64,000 bases of DNA from NCBI GenBank assembly GCA_965238215.1, contig OZ250180.1:1860001-1924000 (forward strand), read 5' to 3'. The position numbers were made by a program, and so were the translations under genes. Below the pieces are notes generated by a model. It was not told the origin of the DNA and ran no database searches. It saw nothing but the letters and a program-made list of their open reading frames with translations. Every line of letters starts with the position of its first letter. Positions within the stretch are counted from its first letter, which is position 1. The stretch is from JAPULR01 sp965238215. Lineage in GTDB: Bacteria > Chloroflexota > Dehalococcoidia > Lucifugimonadales > GCA-2712585. Positions 49,387 to 58,592 of the stretch are shown here, one piece after another.

Positions 49387-51288
49387 ATGGCAAAGGTCTT
49401 GGGAATTGACCTGGGTACTACTAATTCCGTGGCCAGCGTGGTGGAGGCCGGTGAACCCGTAGTCGTCGAGAACGCCGAGGGCAACCGGGTTACCCCCTCC
49501 GTTGTGGCCGTAAACCCACGCTCCAGCGAGCGTTACGTGGGCCAAATGGCCAAGCGTCAGGCCGTGACCAACCCGCAGAACACCGTCTTCTCCGTGAAGC
49601 GGCTCATGGGCAGAAAGTACGACGACTCGGAGACCCAGAAGGCAGCTGGATCCCTGCCCTACAAGATTGTTAAGGCCTCCAATGGGGACGCCTACGTTGA
49701 AATGGGCGGCCGCCAGTTCGCTCCGCCTCAGGTCTCTGCAATGATCCTGCAGAAGATGAAGCAGGATGCCGAGGCCAAGCTGGGCGAGGAGATAAGCCAG
49801 GCAGTTATCACTGTGCCAGCCTATTTCAACGACGCTCAACGCCAGGCCACCAAGGACGCCGGTCAGATAGCCGGTCTCGAGGTTCTGCGTATCATCAACG
49901 AGCCGACCGCAGCCTCCATGGCCTACGGCGTGGGCAAGGACAGCGGCGACAAGACCCTCGCCGTCTACGACCTGGGCGGCGGCACTTTCGACATCTCCAT
50001 CCTGGAGATGGGGGACGGCGTCTTCGAGGTGAAGTCCACCAGTGGGGATACCTTTCTCGGCGGCGATGACTTCGACCAACGCATCATGGACTGGCTCATC
50101 GATGAATTCCGCAGTGAAACGGGCATAAACCTCGGCCAAGACCGGATGGCCCTGCAGCGCCTCAGGGAGGCGGCGGAGAAGGCCAAGGTGGAGCTTTCCA
50201 GTGTCATGGAAACGGAGATTAACCTGCCCTTCATCACCGCTGACGCCACGGGTCCGAAGCACTTGCTCAAGCCCCTCAGCCGCAGTAAGTTTCAGCAGCT
50301 CGTCGTCGACCTGGTCGACAGGACCGACGGGCCATGCCGCCAGGCTATCCGGGACGCCGGCCTCGCCCCTTCCCAAATAGATGAGGTGATTCTCGTGGGC
50401 GGCATGACCCGCGCCCCCCTTATCCAGGAGAAGGTCAAGGCCATCTTCGGCAAAGATCCGAATCGCACCGTTAATCCGGACGAAGCTGTAGCCCTCGGCG
50501 CCGCCCTCCAGGCGGGTGTCCTCCAAGGCGACGTTCAAGACCTTCTGCTTCTGGACGTTACGCCCCTAACCCTGGGGCTCGAGACCCTGGGCGGTGTGGC
50601 CACTTCGTTAATCTCACGCAACACTACCATCCCCACCTCCAAGAGCGAGTCTTTCACCACCGCCGCAGACAATCAGACCAGTGTGGAGATCCACGTGTTC
50701 CAGGGCGAAAGACCCATGGCCACCGACAACAAGTCCATCGGCCGGTTCATTCTGGACGGCCTCCTCCCCGCTCCTAGGGGGATGCCTCAAATCGAAGTTG
50801 CCTTTGACATCGACGCCAACGGCATCCTCAGCGTCTCCGCCAAGGACAAGGGTACGGGCAAGGAGCAGAAGATAGTCATCGAGGCCAGTTCCGGCCTCAG
50901 CAAGGACCAAGTGGAAGAGATGGTTCGGGAGGGGGAGGCCCACTCAGAGGAAGACCGTCGCAAGCGGGCCGAGGTTGAAACGCGGAACCAGGCAGACAAC
51001 CTCGTCTACAACACGGAGAAGCTGCTCGCGGAAAGCGCCGACAATGCTCCGGAGGAGCTGAAGCGAGAGGTGGAAGAGAAGCTGGAGTCGTTGAAGGCGG
51101 CCATCAAGGCCAACGACGTCGCCGGTATGCAGACTGCAATCCCCGGCTTGAACGAGGCGCTGCAAAAGCTGGGTCAGGCCGTGTACGCCCAGTCCGGCGG
51201 CCCCGGCGGCCCGCAGCCGCCGGGCGATGCACCCCCCAACGATCCTGACCCGGGAACCGTTGAGGGTGAATTCAAAGAAGTAAACTAA
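49387..51288 (+). CDS. dnaK: Chaperone DnaK (Hsp70)
   Basis: TAAGGAGGAACAAA precedes ATG 49387. The 633-residue protein has all Hsp70 signatures: GIDLGTTNSVASVV (phosphate 1), VITVPAYFNDAQRQATKDAG, INEPTAASMAYGVG, YDLGGGTFDISILEMGDGVF (phosphate 2), VILVGGMTRAPLIQEKV (adenosine), then the substrate domain (LLDVTPLTLGLETLGGV) and a helical lid ending GTVEGEFKEVN. It folds proteins with GrpE and a DnaJ that is not in this window. Last gene of the hspR operon. Confidence 0.98.
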   Translation: MAKVLGIDLGTTNSVASVVEAGEPVVVENAEGNRVTPSVVAVNPRSSERYVGQMAKRQAVTNPQNTVFSVKRLMGRKYDDSETQKAAGSLPYKIVKASNGDAYVEMGGRQFAPPQVSAMILQKMKQDAEAKLGEEISQAVITVPAYFNDAQRQATKDAGQIAGLEVLRIINEPTAASMAYGVGKDSGDKTLAVYDLGGGTFDISILEMGDGVFEVKSTSGDTFLGGDDFDQRIMDWLIDEFRSETGINLGQDRMALQRLREAAEKAKVELSSVMETEINLPFITADATGPKHLLKPLSRSKFQQLVVDLVDRTDGPCRQAIRDAGLAPSQIDEVILVGGMTRAPLIQEKVKAIFGKDPNRTVNPDEAVALGAALQAGVLQGDVQDLLLLDVTPLTLGLETLGGVATSLISRNTTIPTSKSESFTTAADNQTSVEIHVFQGERPMATDNKSIGRFILDGLLPAPRGMPQIEVAFDIDANGILSVSAKDKGTGKEQKIVIEASSGLSKDQVEEMVREGEAHSEEDRRKRAEVETRNQADNLVYNTEKLLAESADNAPEELKREVEEKLESLKAAIKANDVAGMQTAIPGLNEALQKLGQAVYAQSGGPGGPQPPGDAPPNDPDPGTVEGEFKEVN

Positions 51289-51310
51289 CGAGCGGCCTAT
51301 CCTATTGCGC

Positions 51311-51335
51311 AAGGGCGGCCACGAGGGCCGCCCTT
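51311..51335. terminator. Terminator after dnaK
   Basis: AAGGGCGGCC ACGAG GGCCGCCCTT, perfect 10-bp stem, 23 bp after the dnaK stop. Only a short T/C run follows. Confidence 0.75.
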
Positions 51336-51414
51336 CTCCCACCTATACAGGTTGACGGTGAGACGCCTTCAACTTAGCCTAATGGTAGACAGCCTTTGAA
51401 CTGCGGGAGGAAAT

Positions 51415-51675
51415 ATGGCTAAGACGTGGTGTATCAAGGACGCCAAAACGCGGTTCGACGAGTTCTTACAAGCGAGTTTGGCCGAAGGACCCCAGATAGT
51501 TGCCGAAGACGGTGTGGAAATGGCGGCGCTCCTTCCCATCGAATACTGGCGACGATTGGAGAGGATGCCCACACTGGACCTGAAGGAACTGCTCCTGGCT
51601 CCGGAAGCCCGTACCGACGCCCTTGTGGCCCCTCGCATCGATCGCCGCCGCCGAACGACCGCGTCCATCGAATAG
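51415..51675 (+). CDS. Phd/YefM-type antitoxin
   Basis: GGGAGGAAAT precedes ATG 51415. The 86-residue protein starts MAKTWCIKDAKTRFDEFLQA and has PQIVAEDGVEMAALLPIEYW, the typical Phd/YefM fold with DNA-binding N-terminus and a C-terminal toxin-binding tail. It ends 3 bp before the PIN toxin gene. Confidence 0.85.
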   Translation: MAKTWCIKDAKTRFDEFLQASLAEGPQIVAEDGVEMAALLPIEYWRRLERMPTLDLKELLLAPEARTDALVAPRIDRRRRTTASIE

Positions 51676-51678
51676 GTA

Positions 51679-52083
51679 ATGTATCTGCTCGATACTAACG
51701 TGGTTTCGGAACTGAGGCGTTCTCGTCCCAATGCAGCTGTCTTGCAATGGATATTGGGCATTCCTTCTGAACAACTCTTTCTGCCTGCGGTCACTATCGG
51801 AGAGATTCAGGCAGGGATTGAAATCACTCGAGAGCAGAACTCGGCAAAGGCGGAGGAATTGGAAGTCTGGCTCGACCAGGTCATGGCATCTTACGGGGTA
51901 TTGCCAATGGGCGCCGACGCGTTTAGAGAGTGGGCCAGGCTCATGCATAGGAAGTCAAGGGTCATCACGGAGGACGCCATGATTGCGGCGACGGCCATAG
52001 TCAACAATCTAACGGTGGTTACCAGGAACGTTCGTGACTTCAGGCGCCTTGGCGTGGAACTGCACAATCCCTTCGAGGACTAA
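51679..52083 (+). CDS. VapC/FitB-type PIN toxin
   Basis: The 134-residue protein begins MYLLDTNVVSELRRSRPNAA with the first PIN Asp, has LPAVTIGEIQAGIEITREQN (Glu), MASYGVLPMGADAFREWARL, and TEDAMIAATAIVNNLTVVTR NVRDF with the C-terminal Asp pair. These four acidic sites bind Mg in the PIN fold RNase. The FitB-like subgroup fits. It forms a type II toxin-antitoxin pair with the gene before. Confidence 0.9.
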   Translation: MYLLDTNVVSELRRSRPNAAVLQWILGIPSEQLFLPAVTIGEIQAGIEITREQNSAKAEELEVWLDQVMASYGVLPMGADAFREWARLMHRKSRVITEDAMIAATAIVNNLTVVTRNVRDFRRLGVELHNPFED

Positions 52084-52132
52084 GCCGTTACATTCGTTGT
52101 CTGCCCCATCCACCGCGCTGGTACGCCCCCCA

Positions 52133-53251
52133 CTACGCGCCGTGAATAGGAAACACCAACCGCTTCACCGTCTCCACTGACGATTCGACGTACTGGTTCA
52201 CCTGTGTCGAAAGCTCCCCCTCTAAGGCTGGCGGCTCCTCGTCAATCAGTCTATGTAGGTCGTGCTTGGCGGCGTATTCCGCCGGTATCCCCTGCGACCA
52301 TTCCTTCGACAGCATTACCCCATAGGCCAGCGTCCAGCATCGGGCCACCGCCCCCAGGTCGTAGCCGCCTCCACCCAGAGCCAGCCACGGCAGTCCCAGG
52401 GCGGCGAAGGCCCGGACCGCTCCGGTGAACGCCTTGGAAGTTAGCCGAAGGTGGGTTATCGGGTCCCGAAGGTGGGTATCGATGCCCAGTTGCGATACCA
52501 GCACGTCTGGATTGAAGGCCTGTACCAGGGGAATCACCGCCTCGTTAAAGGCCCACAAATATGCGTCGTCGCCCGTATAGGGAAATAGCGGCAGATTGAC
52601 GGCGAAGCCCCTTCCCGCGCCGGAGCCGATCTCGTCGGCAAATCCGGTGCCCGGAAACAGGAACTGGCCAGACTCGTGGGTGGATATGGTCAACACGGCG
52701 TCGGTGTCGTAGAATGCGTCCTGCACACCGTCTCCGTGATGAGCGTCAATGTCCACGTAAGCCACCTTCATCCCCCGGCTCAGGAAATAGTTGATGGCTA
52801 CCACCGGGTCATTAAACACGCAGAATCCCGAGGCGTGGTCGGCTGCGGCGTGGTGCAGCCCCCCGGAGATGTTGAAGGCCGCCCTGACCGTGCCCGCAGC
52901 CACCATCTCCGCTGCCACCATCGTTGCACCCGTGCTTAGTGACGACGCCTCGTAGATTCCGGGGTAGATGGGATTGTCCCCCATCAGGCTAAAGTTGAAG
53001 TTGGCCATGTTGTGCAGGTCCTGATTTCGGCTGAGCCGCTCTACCGCCTCAATATATTCTCGGGTATGGAATGTTGCCAACTCCGCAACCGTAGCCTGCC
53101 TGGGCGGAATAACGCTGGCGTCCCGAAAGGCTCCATAAGCGTCCAGCAGGTCGTAGGTGTGCTGCAACCGAATAGGACGCATGGGGTGGTCATTCCTCAG
53201 AACGTGCTGGCTGAGAGAAGGATCGTATACGAAGGCTGCTGCTGCGCTCAC
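52133..53251 (-). CDS. Histone deacetylase superfamily / AcuC-like protein
   Basis: GTG 53251 follows GGGAGGCGACTT; the longer frame is not needed. The 372-residue protein has HPMRPIRLQHTYDLLDAYGA, FHTREYIEAVERLS, GLHHAAADHASGFCVFNDPV (active-site His pair), KVAYVDIDAHHGDGVQDAFY (zinc Asp and His), LTISTHESGQFLFPGTG, SQLGIDTHLRDPITHLRLTS and LALGGGGYDLGAVARCW. AcuC-type deacetylases remove acetyl groups from acetyl-CoA synthetase or polyamines. Cytoplasmic. Convergent with the PIN toxin gene. Confidence 0.93.
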   Translation of the reverse strand: MSAAAAFVYDPSLSQHVLRNDHPMRPIRLQHTYDLLDAYGAFRDASVIPPRQATVAELATFHTREYIEAVERLSRNQDLHNMANFNFSLMGDNPIYPGIYEASSLSTGATMVAAEMVAAGTVRAAFNISGGLHHAAADHASGFCVFNDPVVAINYFLSRGMKVAYVDIDAHHGDGVQDAFYDTDAVLTISTHESGQFLFPGTGFADEIGSGAGRGFAVNLPLFPYTGDDAYLWAFNEAVIPLVQAFNPDVLVSQLGIDTHLRDPITHLRLTSKAFTGAVRAFAALGLPWLALGGGGYDLGAVARCWTLAYGVMLSKEWSQGIPAEYAAKHDLHRLIDEEPPALEGELSTQVNQYVESSVETVKRLVFPIHGA

Positions 53252-53402
53252 AAGTCGCCTCCCGGCGTAGGTTGGAGTCCCCGAGATATTAGCCCAGCGC
53301 TCAAGAACAGGCAAACCCTCTGCAAACGTACCCCTGCTATTTCACCACCCATATCATTGCGAGCGTAGCGAAGAATCACGTCGTCCTTTCACCATATTCC
53401 CG

Positions 53403-53450
53403 TTGACACCGCCTCCTCCAATCTTCTAGAATACCGACCAGTCGGTCGGT
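53403..53450 (+). promoter_or_regulatory. TetR promoter and palindromic operator
   Basis: TTGACA (53403-53408), 18 bp, TAGAAT (53427-53432), then the perfect palindrome ACCGACC AGTC GGTCGGT (53433-53450) directly after the -10. This arrangement would let the TetR product block its own transcription. Confidence 0.8.
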
Positions 53451-53470
53451 TAACGAAAGGAACAGGAACC

Positions 53471-54070
53471 TTGCCCCCCAAACTCCAAACACGAGAGCGA
53501 ATCATGGAAGCGGCGGAGGCTGTCTTTGCCGAAAAGGGCTATCACGACGCTGCCATGGACGAAATTGTCCGACGCACTAGCGTGTCCAAGGGCGGCCTTT
53601 ACTTCCACTTCCCCAGCAAGGAACGGCTCTTCTTTGCCGTCATGGACCACCTGGGACGGCGGCTCGTTCGTCGAATCGAAGACCGAATTGCCCGGGAAGA
53701 GAGCGGCATCGACCGGCTTGAAGCGGCCCTGACAACGGTCCTACAGGTCCTCGGTCGGCGTCGCCGGTTGGCCAAGCTCCTTCTCGTACAGGGTTACAGT
53801 ATGGGCAACGCTTTTGAGAAGAAGCGGTCGGACATCTACTCCGGCTTTGCGTCCCTCATAGAAGAAAACCTGGATCGGGCCGTTGCGGAGGGAGACATCA
53901 TTCCCGTAAACGCACAGATAGCATCCTACCTATGGGTTGGGGCCGTCAACGAGGTAATCATACGCTGGTTATACACTGGCAGTCCGGACCCCGTTCGCGA
54001 GGCGCTGCCGGAACTCTTGAAGATTCTCCTGCCTGGTCGTTTAAGGGAGAGCGACATTCAAGGGGAGTGA
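53471..54070 (+). CDS. TetR/AcrR family regulator
   Basis: TTG 53471 after GGAACAGGAACC gives MPPKLQTRERIMEAAEAVFA, EKGYHDAAMDEIVRRTSVSK and GGLYFHFPSKERLFFAVMDH, the standard TetR helix-turn-helix. The C-terminal part binds an unknown ligand and resembles the AcrR group with LLVQGYSMG and WLYTGSPDPVREALPELLKI. The operator upstream marks autoregulation. The menaquinone operon follows 78 bp later in the same direction, so it could also be controlled. Confidence 0.9.
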   Translation: MPPKLQTRERIMEAAEAVFAEKGYHDAAMDEIVRRTSVSKGGLYFHFPSKERLFFAVMDHLGRRLVRRIEDRIAREESGIDRLEAALTTVLQVLGRRRRLAKLLLVQGYSMGNAFEKKRSDIYSGFASLIEENLDRAVAEGDIIPVNAQIASYLWVGAVNEVIIRWLYTGSPDPVREALPELLKILLPGRLRESDIQGE

Positions 54071-54148
54071 CCGACATAGTCGAAACTTAAAATTTCTCCT
54101 GCCGGGCTTGAGCGCCCGACCGGAGATTATCATTGGAGGTGCGGCATC

Positions 54149-55255
54149 ATGAGCTACGCAGAGGTCTATCAGGGCATCGGCTTCCGCGACAGATCCCTCA
54201 TCCCTCTCTGGGAGAAGGTCCAGGAGGGTGAGCGACTATCCTTCGAGGACGGCCTTCGCATCTTTCAAACGGAGGACTTCGCTGCCGTGGGTCGCATGGC
54301 CGACCACGTGAAGACGAAGATGTGGGGCGACCGCGCCTACTTCGTTCTGAACCGCCACATCAACCCCACCAACGTCTGTGTCCTCTCATGCAGCTTCTGC
54401 GACTTCGCCAAGAAGAAGGGCGACGATGGCGCCTATGAGATGACCATGGAGCAGATATTGGGCCTGCTTGACGACGAGATTCGAGAGGCCCACATGGTGG
54501 GCGGCCATCATCCCGACTGGCCCTTCGAGCATTACGAAAACATCGTGAAGACTATGCATGAGCAGTACCCCAACTGCCAGGTCAAAGCCTTCACCGCCTC
54601 GGAAATCGACTACTTCTGGCGTCGCTGGAAGATAACGCCGGAGGAATCCCTGACCCGGCTTAAAGCCGCAGGTCTCCAGTCCATGCCTGGCGGCGGCGCG
54701 GAGGTCTTCTCCAGCCGGATGCACAAGATGCTCTATCCCGGCAAGGCCACCCCCCAAAGGTGGTTGGAGATTCACCGCATCGCCCACGGCCTTGGCATCC
54801 CCTCCAACGCTACCCTCCTATATGGCCACGTGGAGACCCTGGAGGAGAGGGTTCATCACCTGGAACTGCTGAGGGAGCTTCAGGACGAAACGAGCGGATT
54901 CCTGGCCTTCATTCCCATTGAGTACCAGACGGGGGACACCCAGCTGGTGGCCCGCCAAGCCTCCCCCTTCGACGACCTGAAGACTATTGCTGCCGCTCGA
55001 TTGATGCTAGACAACTTCCCCCACATCAAGGCCTACTGGATCACCATCTACGAGGCCACCGCCTCCATTGCCCTGAACTTCGGGGCCGACGACACGGACG
55101 GCACCATTGGACGGGAGCGCATCTCCCACGCCGCCAAGGCCAAAAGCCCCATCGGCATCACTCGGGAGCGAATGATCAACCTCATTTCAGACGCCGGCAA
55201 GGTGCCCGTGGAGCGGGACGCCCTGTACAACGTCATTCGAGTCTATGACAGCTAG
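54149..55255 (+). CDS. mqnE: Aminofutalosine synthase MqnE
   Basis: GGAGGTGCGGCATC precedes ATG 54149. The 368-residue radical SAM enzyme has NRHINPTNVCVLSCSFCDFA with the cluster motif C77-x3-C-x2-C, the HMVGGHHPDWPFEHYENIVK segment, MPGGGAEVFSSRMHKML and YGHVETLEERVHHLELLREL, which mark MqnE. It joins 3-[(1-carboxyvinyl)oxy]benzoate with adenosine from SAM to give aminofutalosine in the futalosine menaquinone route. First gene of mqnE-mqnA-mqnC-mqnD. The stop overlaps mqnA. Confidence 0.93.
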   Translation: MSYAEVYQGIGFRDRSLIPLWEKVQEGERLSFEDGLRIFQTEDFAAVGRMADHVKTKMWGDRAYFVLNRHINPTNVCVLSCSFCDFAKKKGDDGAYEMTMEQILGLLDDEIREAHMVGGHHPDWPFEHYENIVKTMHEQYPNCQVKAFTASEIDYFWRRWKITPEESLTRLKAAGLQSMPGGGAEVFSSRMHKMLYPGKATPQRWLEIHRIAHGLGIPSNATLLYGHVETLEERVHHLELLRELQDETSGFLAFIPIEYQTGDTQLVARQASPFDDLKTIAAARLMLDNFPHIKAYWITIYEATASIALNFGADDTDGTIGRERISHAAKAKSPIGITRERMINLISDAGKVPVERDALYNVIRVYDS

Positions 55256-56060
55256 AATCGGCCGAATTCCCTACCTGAACTCGGAGGTCTTCTACTACGG
55301 CATGGCCGAAGAAGCGGGCGTCGAGCTGCGCCCCCTCACGCCCCGCGCCCTCTCCGCCGCCGCCGTTGATGGCGGCCTGGATGCCGGGCCGGTGCCCCTC
55401 GTGACTTGCTTCGAACTGGAGCACACCTTCAGGCCCCTGGGCGATTTCTGTATCGCCACCGTGGAAAAGGCCCGCAGCATCCTCCTATATTCCAAGCGCC
55501 CTGTCGACGAGATGACCGGTGCCGTGGTGGGCGTCACGGGTGAAACGTCAACCTCCGTGCGGCTTATGAAGACCTTGCTGGCCCGACGGTTCCGCGTGAC
55601 TCCCAACCGCTACGTGGGCCTAGACGATGAACCCACGGACGCCTTTCTGCTCATAGGTGACGAGGCGTTGAGACAGCGGCGCGGCGTTCCGGGCTACCCC
55701 CACCTGTACGACTTGGGAGAGGAATGGCATCGGTGGACGGGGCTGCCCTTCGTCTTTGCCCAATGGGTCGTGCGGCGCGACCTGAACGACGATAAGGTCC
55801 GATGGTTGGAAGCCCTCCTCTCACGCTCCATCAAATTGGGCTTGGCCGCCGTAGAGGAAATCGCCGCCGCCCGCCGAGACCTGGACATGACCCGTGAGGA
55901 GATTGTCCAATACGTCCGCAGCTTCCACTACCAGTTGGGCGATGAGGAGATGCAGGCAATAGATAAATTCCGCCGCCTTCTCTCAACCACCACACCCGCA
56001 CCGTCGCCAACCCTGACCACCGATGCCAGTAGGGTCCAATTCGTACATGAACAATCATAA
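55245..56060 (+). CDS. mqnA: Chorismate dehydratase MqnA
   Basis: ATG 55245 lies inside the end of mqnE (11-bp overlap). The 271-residue protein begins MTARIGRIPYLNSEVFYYGM, with GGLDAGPVPLVTCFELEHTF, FCIATVEKARSILLYSKRPV, VVGVTGETSTSVRLMKTLLA, LLIGDEALRQRRGVPGYPHL and LPFVFAQWVVRRDL. This is the MqnA periplasmic-binding-like fold, which dehydrates chorismate. The C-terminal 25 residues (TTPAPSPTLTTDASRV) are an extra polar tail. Confidence 0.93.
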   Translation: MTARIGRIPYLNSEVFYYGMAEEAGVELRPLTPRALSAAAVDGGLDAGPVPLVTCFELEHTFRPLGDFCIATVEKARSILLYSKRPVDEMTGAVVGVTGETSTSVRLMKTLLARRFRVTPNRYVGLDDEPTDAFLLIGDEALRQRRGVPGYPHLYDLGEEWHRWTGLPFVFAQWVVRRDLNDDKVRWLEALLSRSIKLGLAAVEEIAAARRDLDMTREEIVQYVRSFHYQLGDEEMQAIDKFRRLLSTTTPAPSPTLTTDASRVQFVHEQS

Positions 56061-56099
56061 AGTCGGGGCAGCGAAGCTTCGGCGTAAGGAGTCATAGAA

Positions 56100-57212
56100 A
56101 TGCTAAGTGCAATTAGGCAGAAAGTCGCCGCCGGGGAGCGGCTGAATAGGGACGAAGGGCTGTTCCTCCTACAGGAGGCCAACCTGCTGGATCTGGCTCC
56201 TCTGGCCCAGGAGGTGCGCTACCGCCTCAATCCGCAGCCTGTCGTGACCTTCGTCGTGGACACTAACCTCAACTACACAAACGTCTGCGACGCCTATTGC
56301 ACGTTCTGTGCCTTCTACCGCACGGAGCGGGACGCCGATGCCTATACCTATTCCGTGGACGAGGTTATGGACATGATTGGCGCCGCCGCACAGAAGGGCG
56401 TTACAACCGTGCTCATGCAGGGCGGCCTGAACTCCAAGCTGCCTCTAAGCTACTACACGGACCTGCTGCGCGAATGCCGCCGCCGCTATCCTCAGGTGCA
56501 CCCCCATTTCTTCTCTGCCCCGGAAGTAATGAAGATGAGCCAGGTCTCCGGCCTATCCGTCCGCGACGTGCTCGCGGAACTCAAGGACGCGGGCTTGGAA
56601 AGTATCCCCGGGGGCGGCTCCGAAATCCTTTCCAACACCGTCAAGTACAAGATAAGTCGCCTCTTCCCCAAGGGTACTGTAGACCAGTGGACACAGGTGC
56701 ATCTGGAAGCCCATTGGCTGGGTCTTCGCACAACCGCCACCATGATGTACGGCCACCTGGAGAAGGACGAAGACATCATTGAGCACCTGGAGCACGTCCG
56801 CGCCCTTCAGGATGAAACGGGTGGGTTTACCGCCTTCATCCCCTGGAGCTTCAAGAAGGCCAACACCGCCCTCGACAGTCGGGTGGGCGCCGAGGCAGGC
56901 CCCAACCGTTATCTTCGAACTATCGCCTTATCCCGCCTCTATCTGGACAACATTCAACACATACAGGCCTCCTGGTTCTCCGAAGGTAAGAAGACGGGCC
57001 AGGTAGCCCTACACTTCGGCGGAGACGACTTCGGCGGCACTCTCTTCGACGAAAACGTGATGCAGGAGGCGGGTTTCTACAACCGCACCACCGTTGACGA
57101 GGTCAAGACCCTCATCCGCGAGTCGGGCTTCGTCCCTGCCCAGCGCACCACTATGTACGATGTAGTTGCTCGGTTCGAAGGGCCCGTGGCCCAGCCGACC
57201 GCCGCGTCCTGA
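56100..57212 (+). CDS. mqnC: Cyclic dehypoxanthinyl futalosine synthase MqnC
   Basis: ATG 56100 gives a 370-residue radical SAM enzyme with VVDTNLNYTNVCDAYCTFCA (C63-x3-C-x2-C), FYRTERDADAYTYSVDEVMD, VLMQGGLNSKLPLSYYTDLL, IPGGGSEILSNTVKYKISRL, MMYGHLEKDEDIIEHLEHVR and FIPWSFKKANTALD. These are the MqnC marks. It closes the ring on dehypoxanthine futalosine. It is paralogous to MqnE over the barrel. Confidence 0.95.
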   Translation: MLSAIRQKVAAGERLNRDEGLFLLQEANLLDLAPLAQEVRYRLNPQPVVTFVVDTNLNYTNVCDAYCTFCAFYRTERDADAYTYSVDEVMDMIGAAAQKGVTTVLMQGGLNSKLPLSYYTDLLRECRRRYPQVHPHFFSAPEVMKMSQVSGLSVRDVLAELKDAGLESIPGGGSEILSNTVKYKISRLFPKGTVDQWTQVHLEAHWLGLRTTATMMYGHLEKDEDIIEHLEHVRALQDETGGFTAFIPWSFKKANTALDSRVGAEAGPNRYLRTIALSRLYLDNIQHIQASWFSEGKKTGQVALHFGGDDFGGTLFDENVMQEAGFYNRTTVDEVKTLIRESGFVPAQRTTMYDVVARFEGPVAQPTAAS

Positions 57213-57251
57213 TATCCCCACCCCGCCGTCATACCGGAAAGGAGCGTACCC

Positions 57252-58091
57252 ATGCAAGTCCTTCGAGTCGGTCACAGCCCCGACGCCGATGACGCCTTCA
57301 TGTTTTATCCCCTGGCTAAGGAGATTGTTACCGTGGAGGGCTATCGCATCGAGCACGTGCTGGAGGAGATCCAGTCCCTCAACGTCAGGGCCAAGCGGGG
57401 GGATCTGGAGGTCACCGCCATCTCCGCCGCCGTATATCCGGAGGTAGCGCAGCACTACCGCATAATGCCTTGCGGCTCCTCCGTGGGTCGAAATTATGGC
57501 CCTGCCCTGGTCTCAAAGACCCCCGTGAATGCTGACGAACTGACGGGCAAGAGAATCGCCCTGCCTGGCCGCCACACCACCGCCTACATGCTCCTTCAGA
57601 TATGCATGCAAACGCCCTTCGAACCCGTCTTCCTCAACTTTGACGCCGTTGACGGCGCGGTCCAGCGGGGTGAGGTGGACGCCGGGGTTCTCATCCATGA
57701 GGGCCAGATTCGCTCGAACGAATTGGGACTCCACCGGGTGCTGGACCTGGGAGAATGGTGGTTCGAGAAGACCGGCCTGCCCATTCCCCTTGGCCTTGAC
57801 ATGGTGCACCGCCGCTTGGGGGATGACCTGGGCTGGAAGGTAGCGAAGGCCCTTCAGGACGCCATCATCTACACCCGCGCCCACGAAGACGACGCCTTGG
57901 ACTATGCTCTCCAGTTCGGACGGGGCATCGACCGGGAGACCGGTCGGCGTTTCGTCCGCATGTACGTCAACGAGGATACGGTCGACTTTGGGGAAGAGGG
58001 ACGAAGGGCTTTGGAAACCCTCTATCGGTTGGCTGCGGAGAAAGGCATCATCAACGAAGCCCCGCCCCTAGACATCGTAGACCTATCCTGA
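57252..58091 (+). CDS. mqnD: 1,4-dihydroxy-6-naphthoate synthase MqnD
   Basis: GGAAAGGAGCGTACCC precedes ATG 57252. The 279-residue protein has VGHSPDADDAFMFYPLAKEI, VLEEIQSLNVRAKRGDLEVT, MPCGSSVGRNYGPALVSKTP, RIALPGRHTTAYMLLQICMQ, VDAGVLIHEGQIRSNELGLH and GEWWFEKTGLPIPLGLDMVH. This fits MqnD. It ends the operon. The hydrolase MqnB and the later prenyl and methyl steps are not in this window. Confidence 0.95.
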   Translation: MQVLRVGHSPDADDAFMFYPLAKEIVTVEGYRIEHVLEEIQSLNVRAKRGDLEVTAISAAVYPEVAQHYRIMPCGSSVGRNYGPALVSKTPVNADELTGKRIALPGRHTTAYMLLQICMQTPFEPVFLNFDAVDGAVQRGEVDAGVLIHEGQIRSNELGLHRVLDLGEWWFEKTGLPIPLGLDMVHRRLGDDLGWKVAKALQDAIIYTRAHEDDALDYALQFGRGIDRETGRRFVRMYVNEDTVDFGEEGRRALETLYRLAAEKGIINEAPPLDIVDLS

Positions 58092-58131
58092 TCATCGCCC
58101 GTGGGAGGAAGGAGGTGGGTGCGTAGGGGGG

Positions 58132-58455
58132 TTACTGGAAGAGCTTCAACTGGTATCCGATGAATCGGTCCCCATCTCCATCCTCTTCAATATGGAAGGC
58201 TACGCGCCATTCTCCGGTGGACCATTTGGCGTCACCCTCACAATCGATGCGCTGACTAGTACGCTCTAATTCCTCAACATCGTAGATTTTGAGGATGGTT
58301 GGGGCCAGCGGGTTATCGTTATCCTCGCTTAGGTCAATTATCTCAGGGATCAAATCCGCGCACTGCATTTCGGATATTTCTTTCTTAGACAGTTCGGAGC
58401 ACCCAGTGAGGAGCACTATGAGAACGATGCCGAGTAGGAACCACGTTATTCGCAC
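58132..58455 (-). CDS. Small lipoprotein, 107 residues
   Basis: GTG 58455 after GGTGG gives VRITWFLLGIVLIVLLTGCS, a lipoprotein signal with lipobox LTGC. The mature part (SELSKKEISEMQCADLIPEI, DVEELERTSQRIDCEGDAKW) has two Cys that could pair and ends FHIEEDGDGDRFIGYQLKLF. No family is recognised. The longer frame upstream is not needed. It faces the mqn operon end. Confidence 0.65.
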   Translation of the reverse strand: MRITWFLLGIVLIVLLTGCSELSKKEISEMQCADLIPEIIDLSEDNDNPLAPTILKIYDVEELERTSQRIDCEGDAKWSTGEWRVAFHIEEDGDGDRFIGYQLKLFQ

Positions 58456-58592
58456 GAAACCACCTATTGGAGATGAGGGGATAATGCCCATTGTAGCATG
58501 TTGTACCGCATTTACGGCGTCCGACCGCTCCGAGTCTTCCGCGGCCTTCCAATGGGCCAGTAGCACTCTGCCTTGTATGAGCGCTCCCCCTC

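Noticed and set aside
49372..50538. 388-codon open frame on the minus strand
   Set aside because: It is antisense to dnaK, whose signatures are complete; codon bias of dnaK opens the opposite strand.
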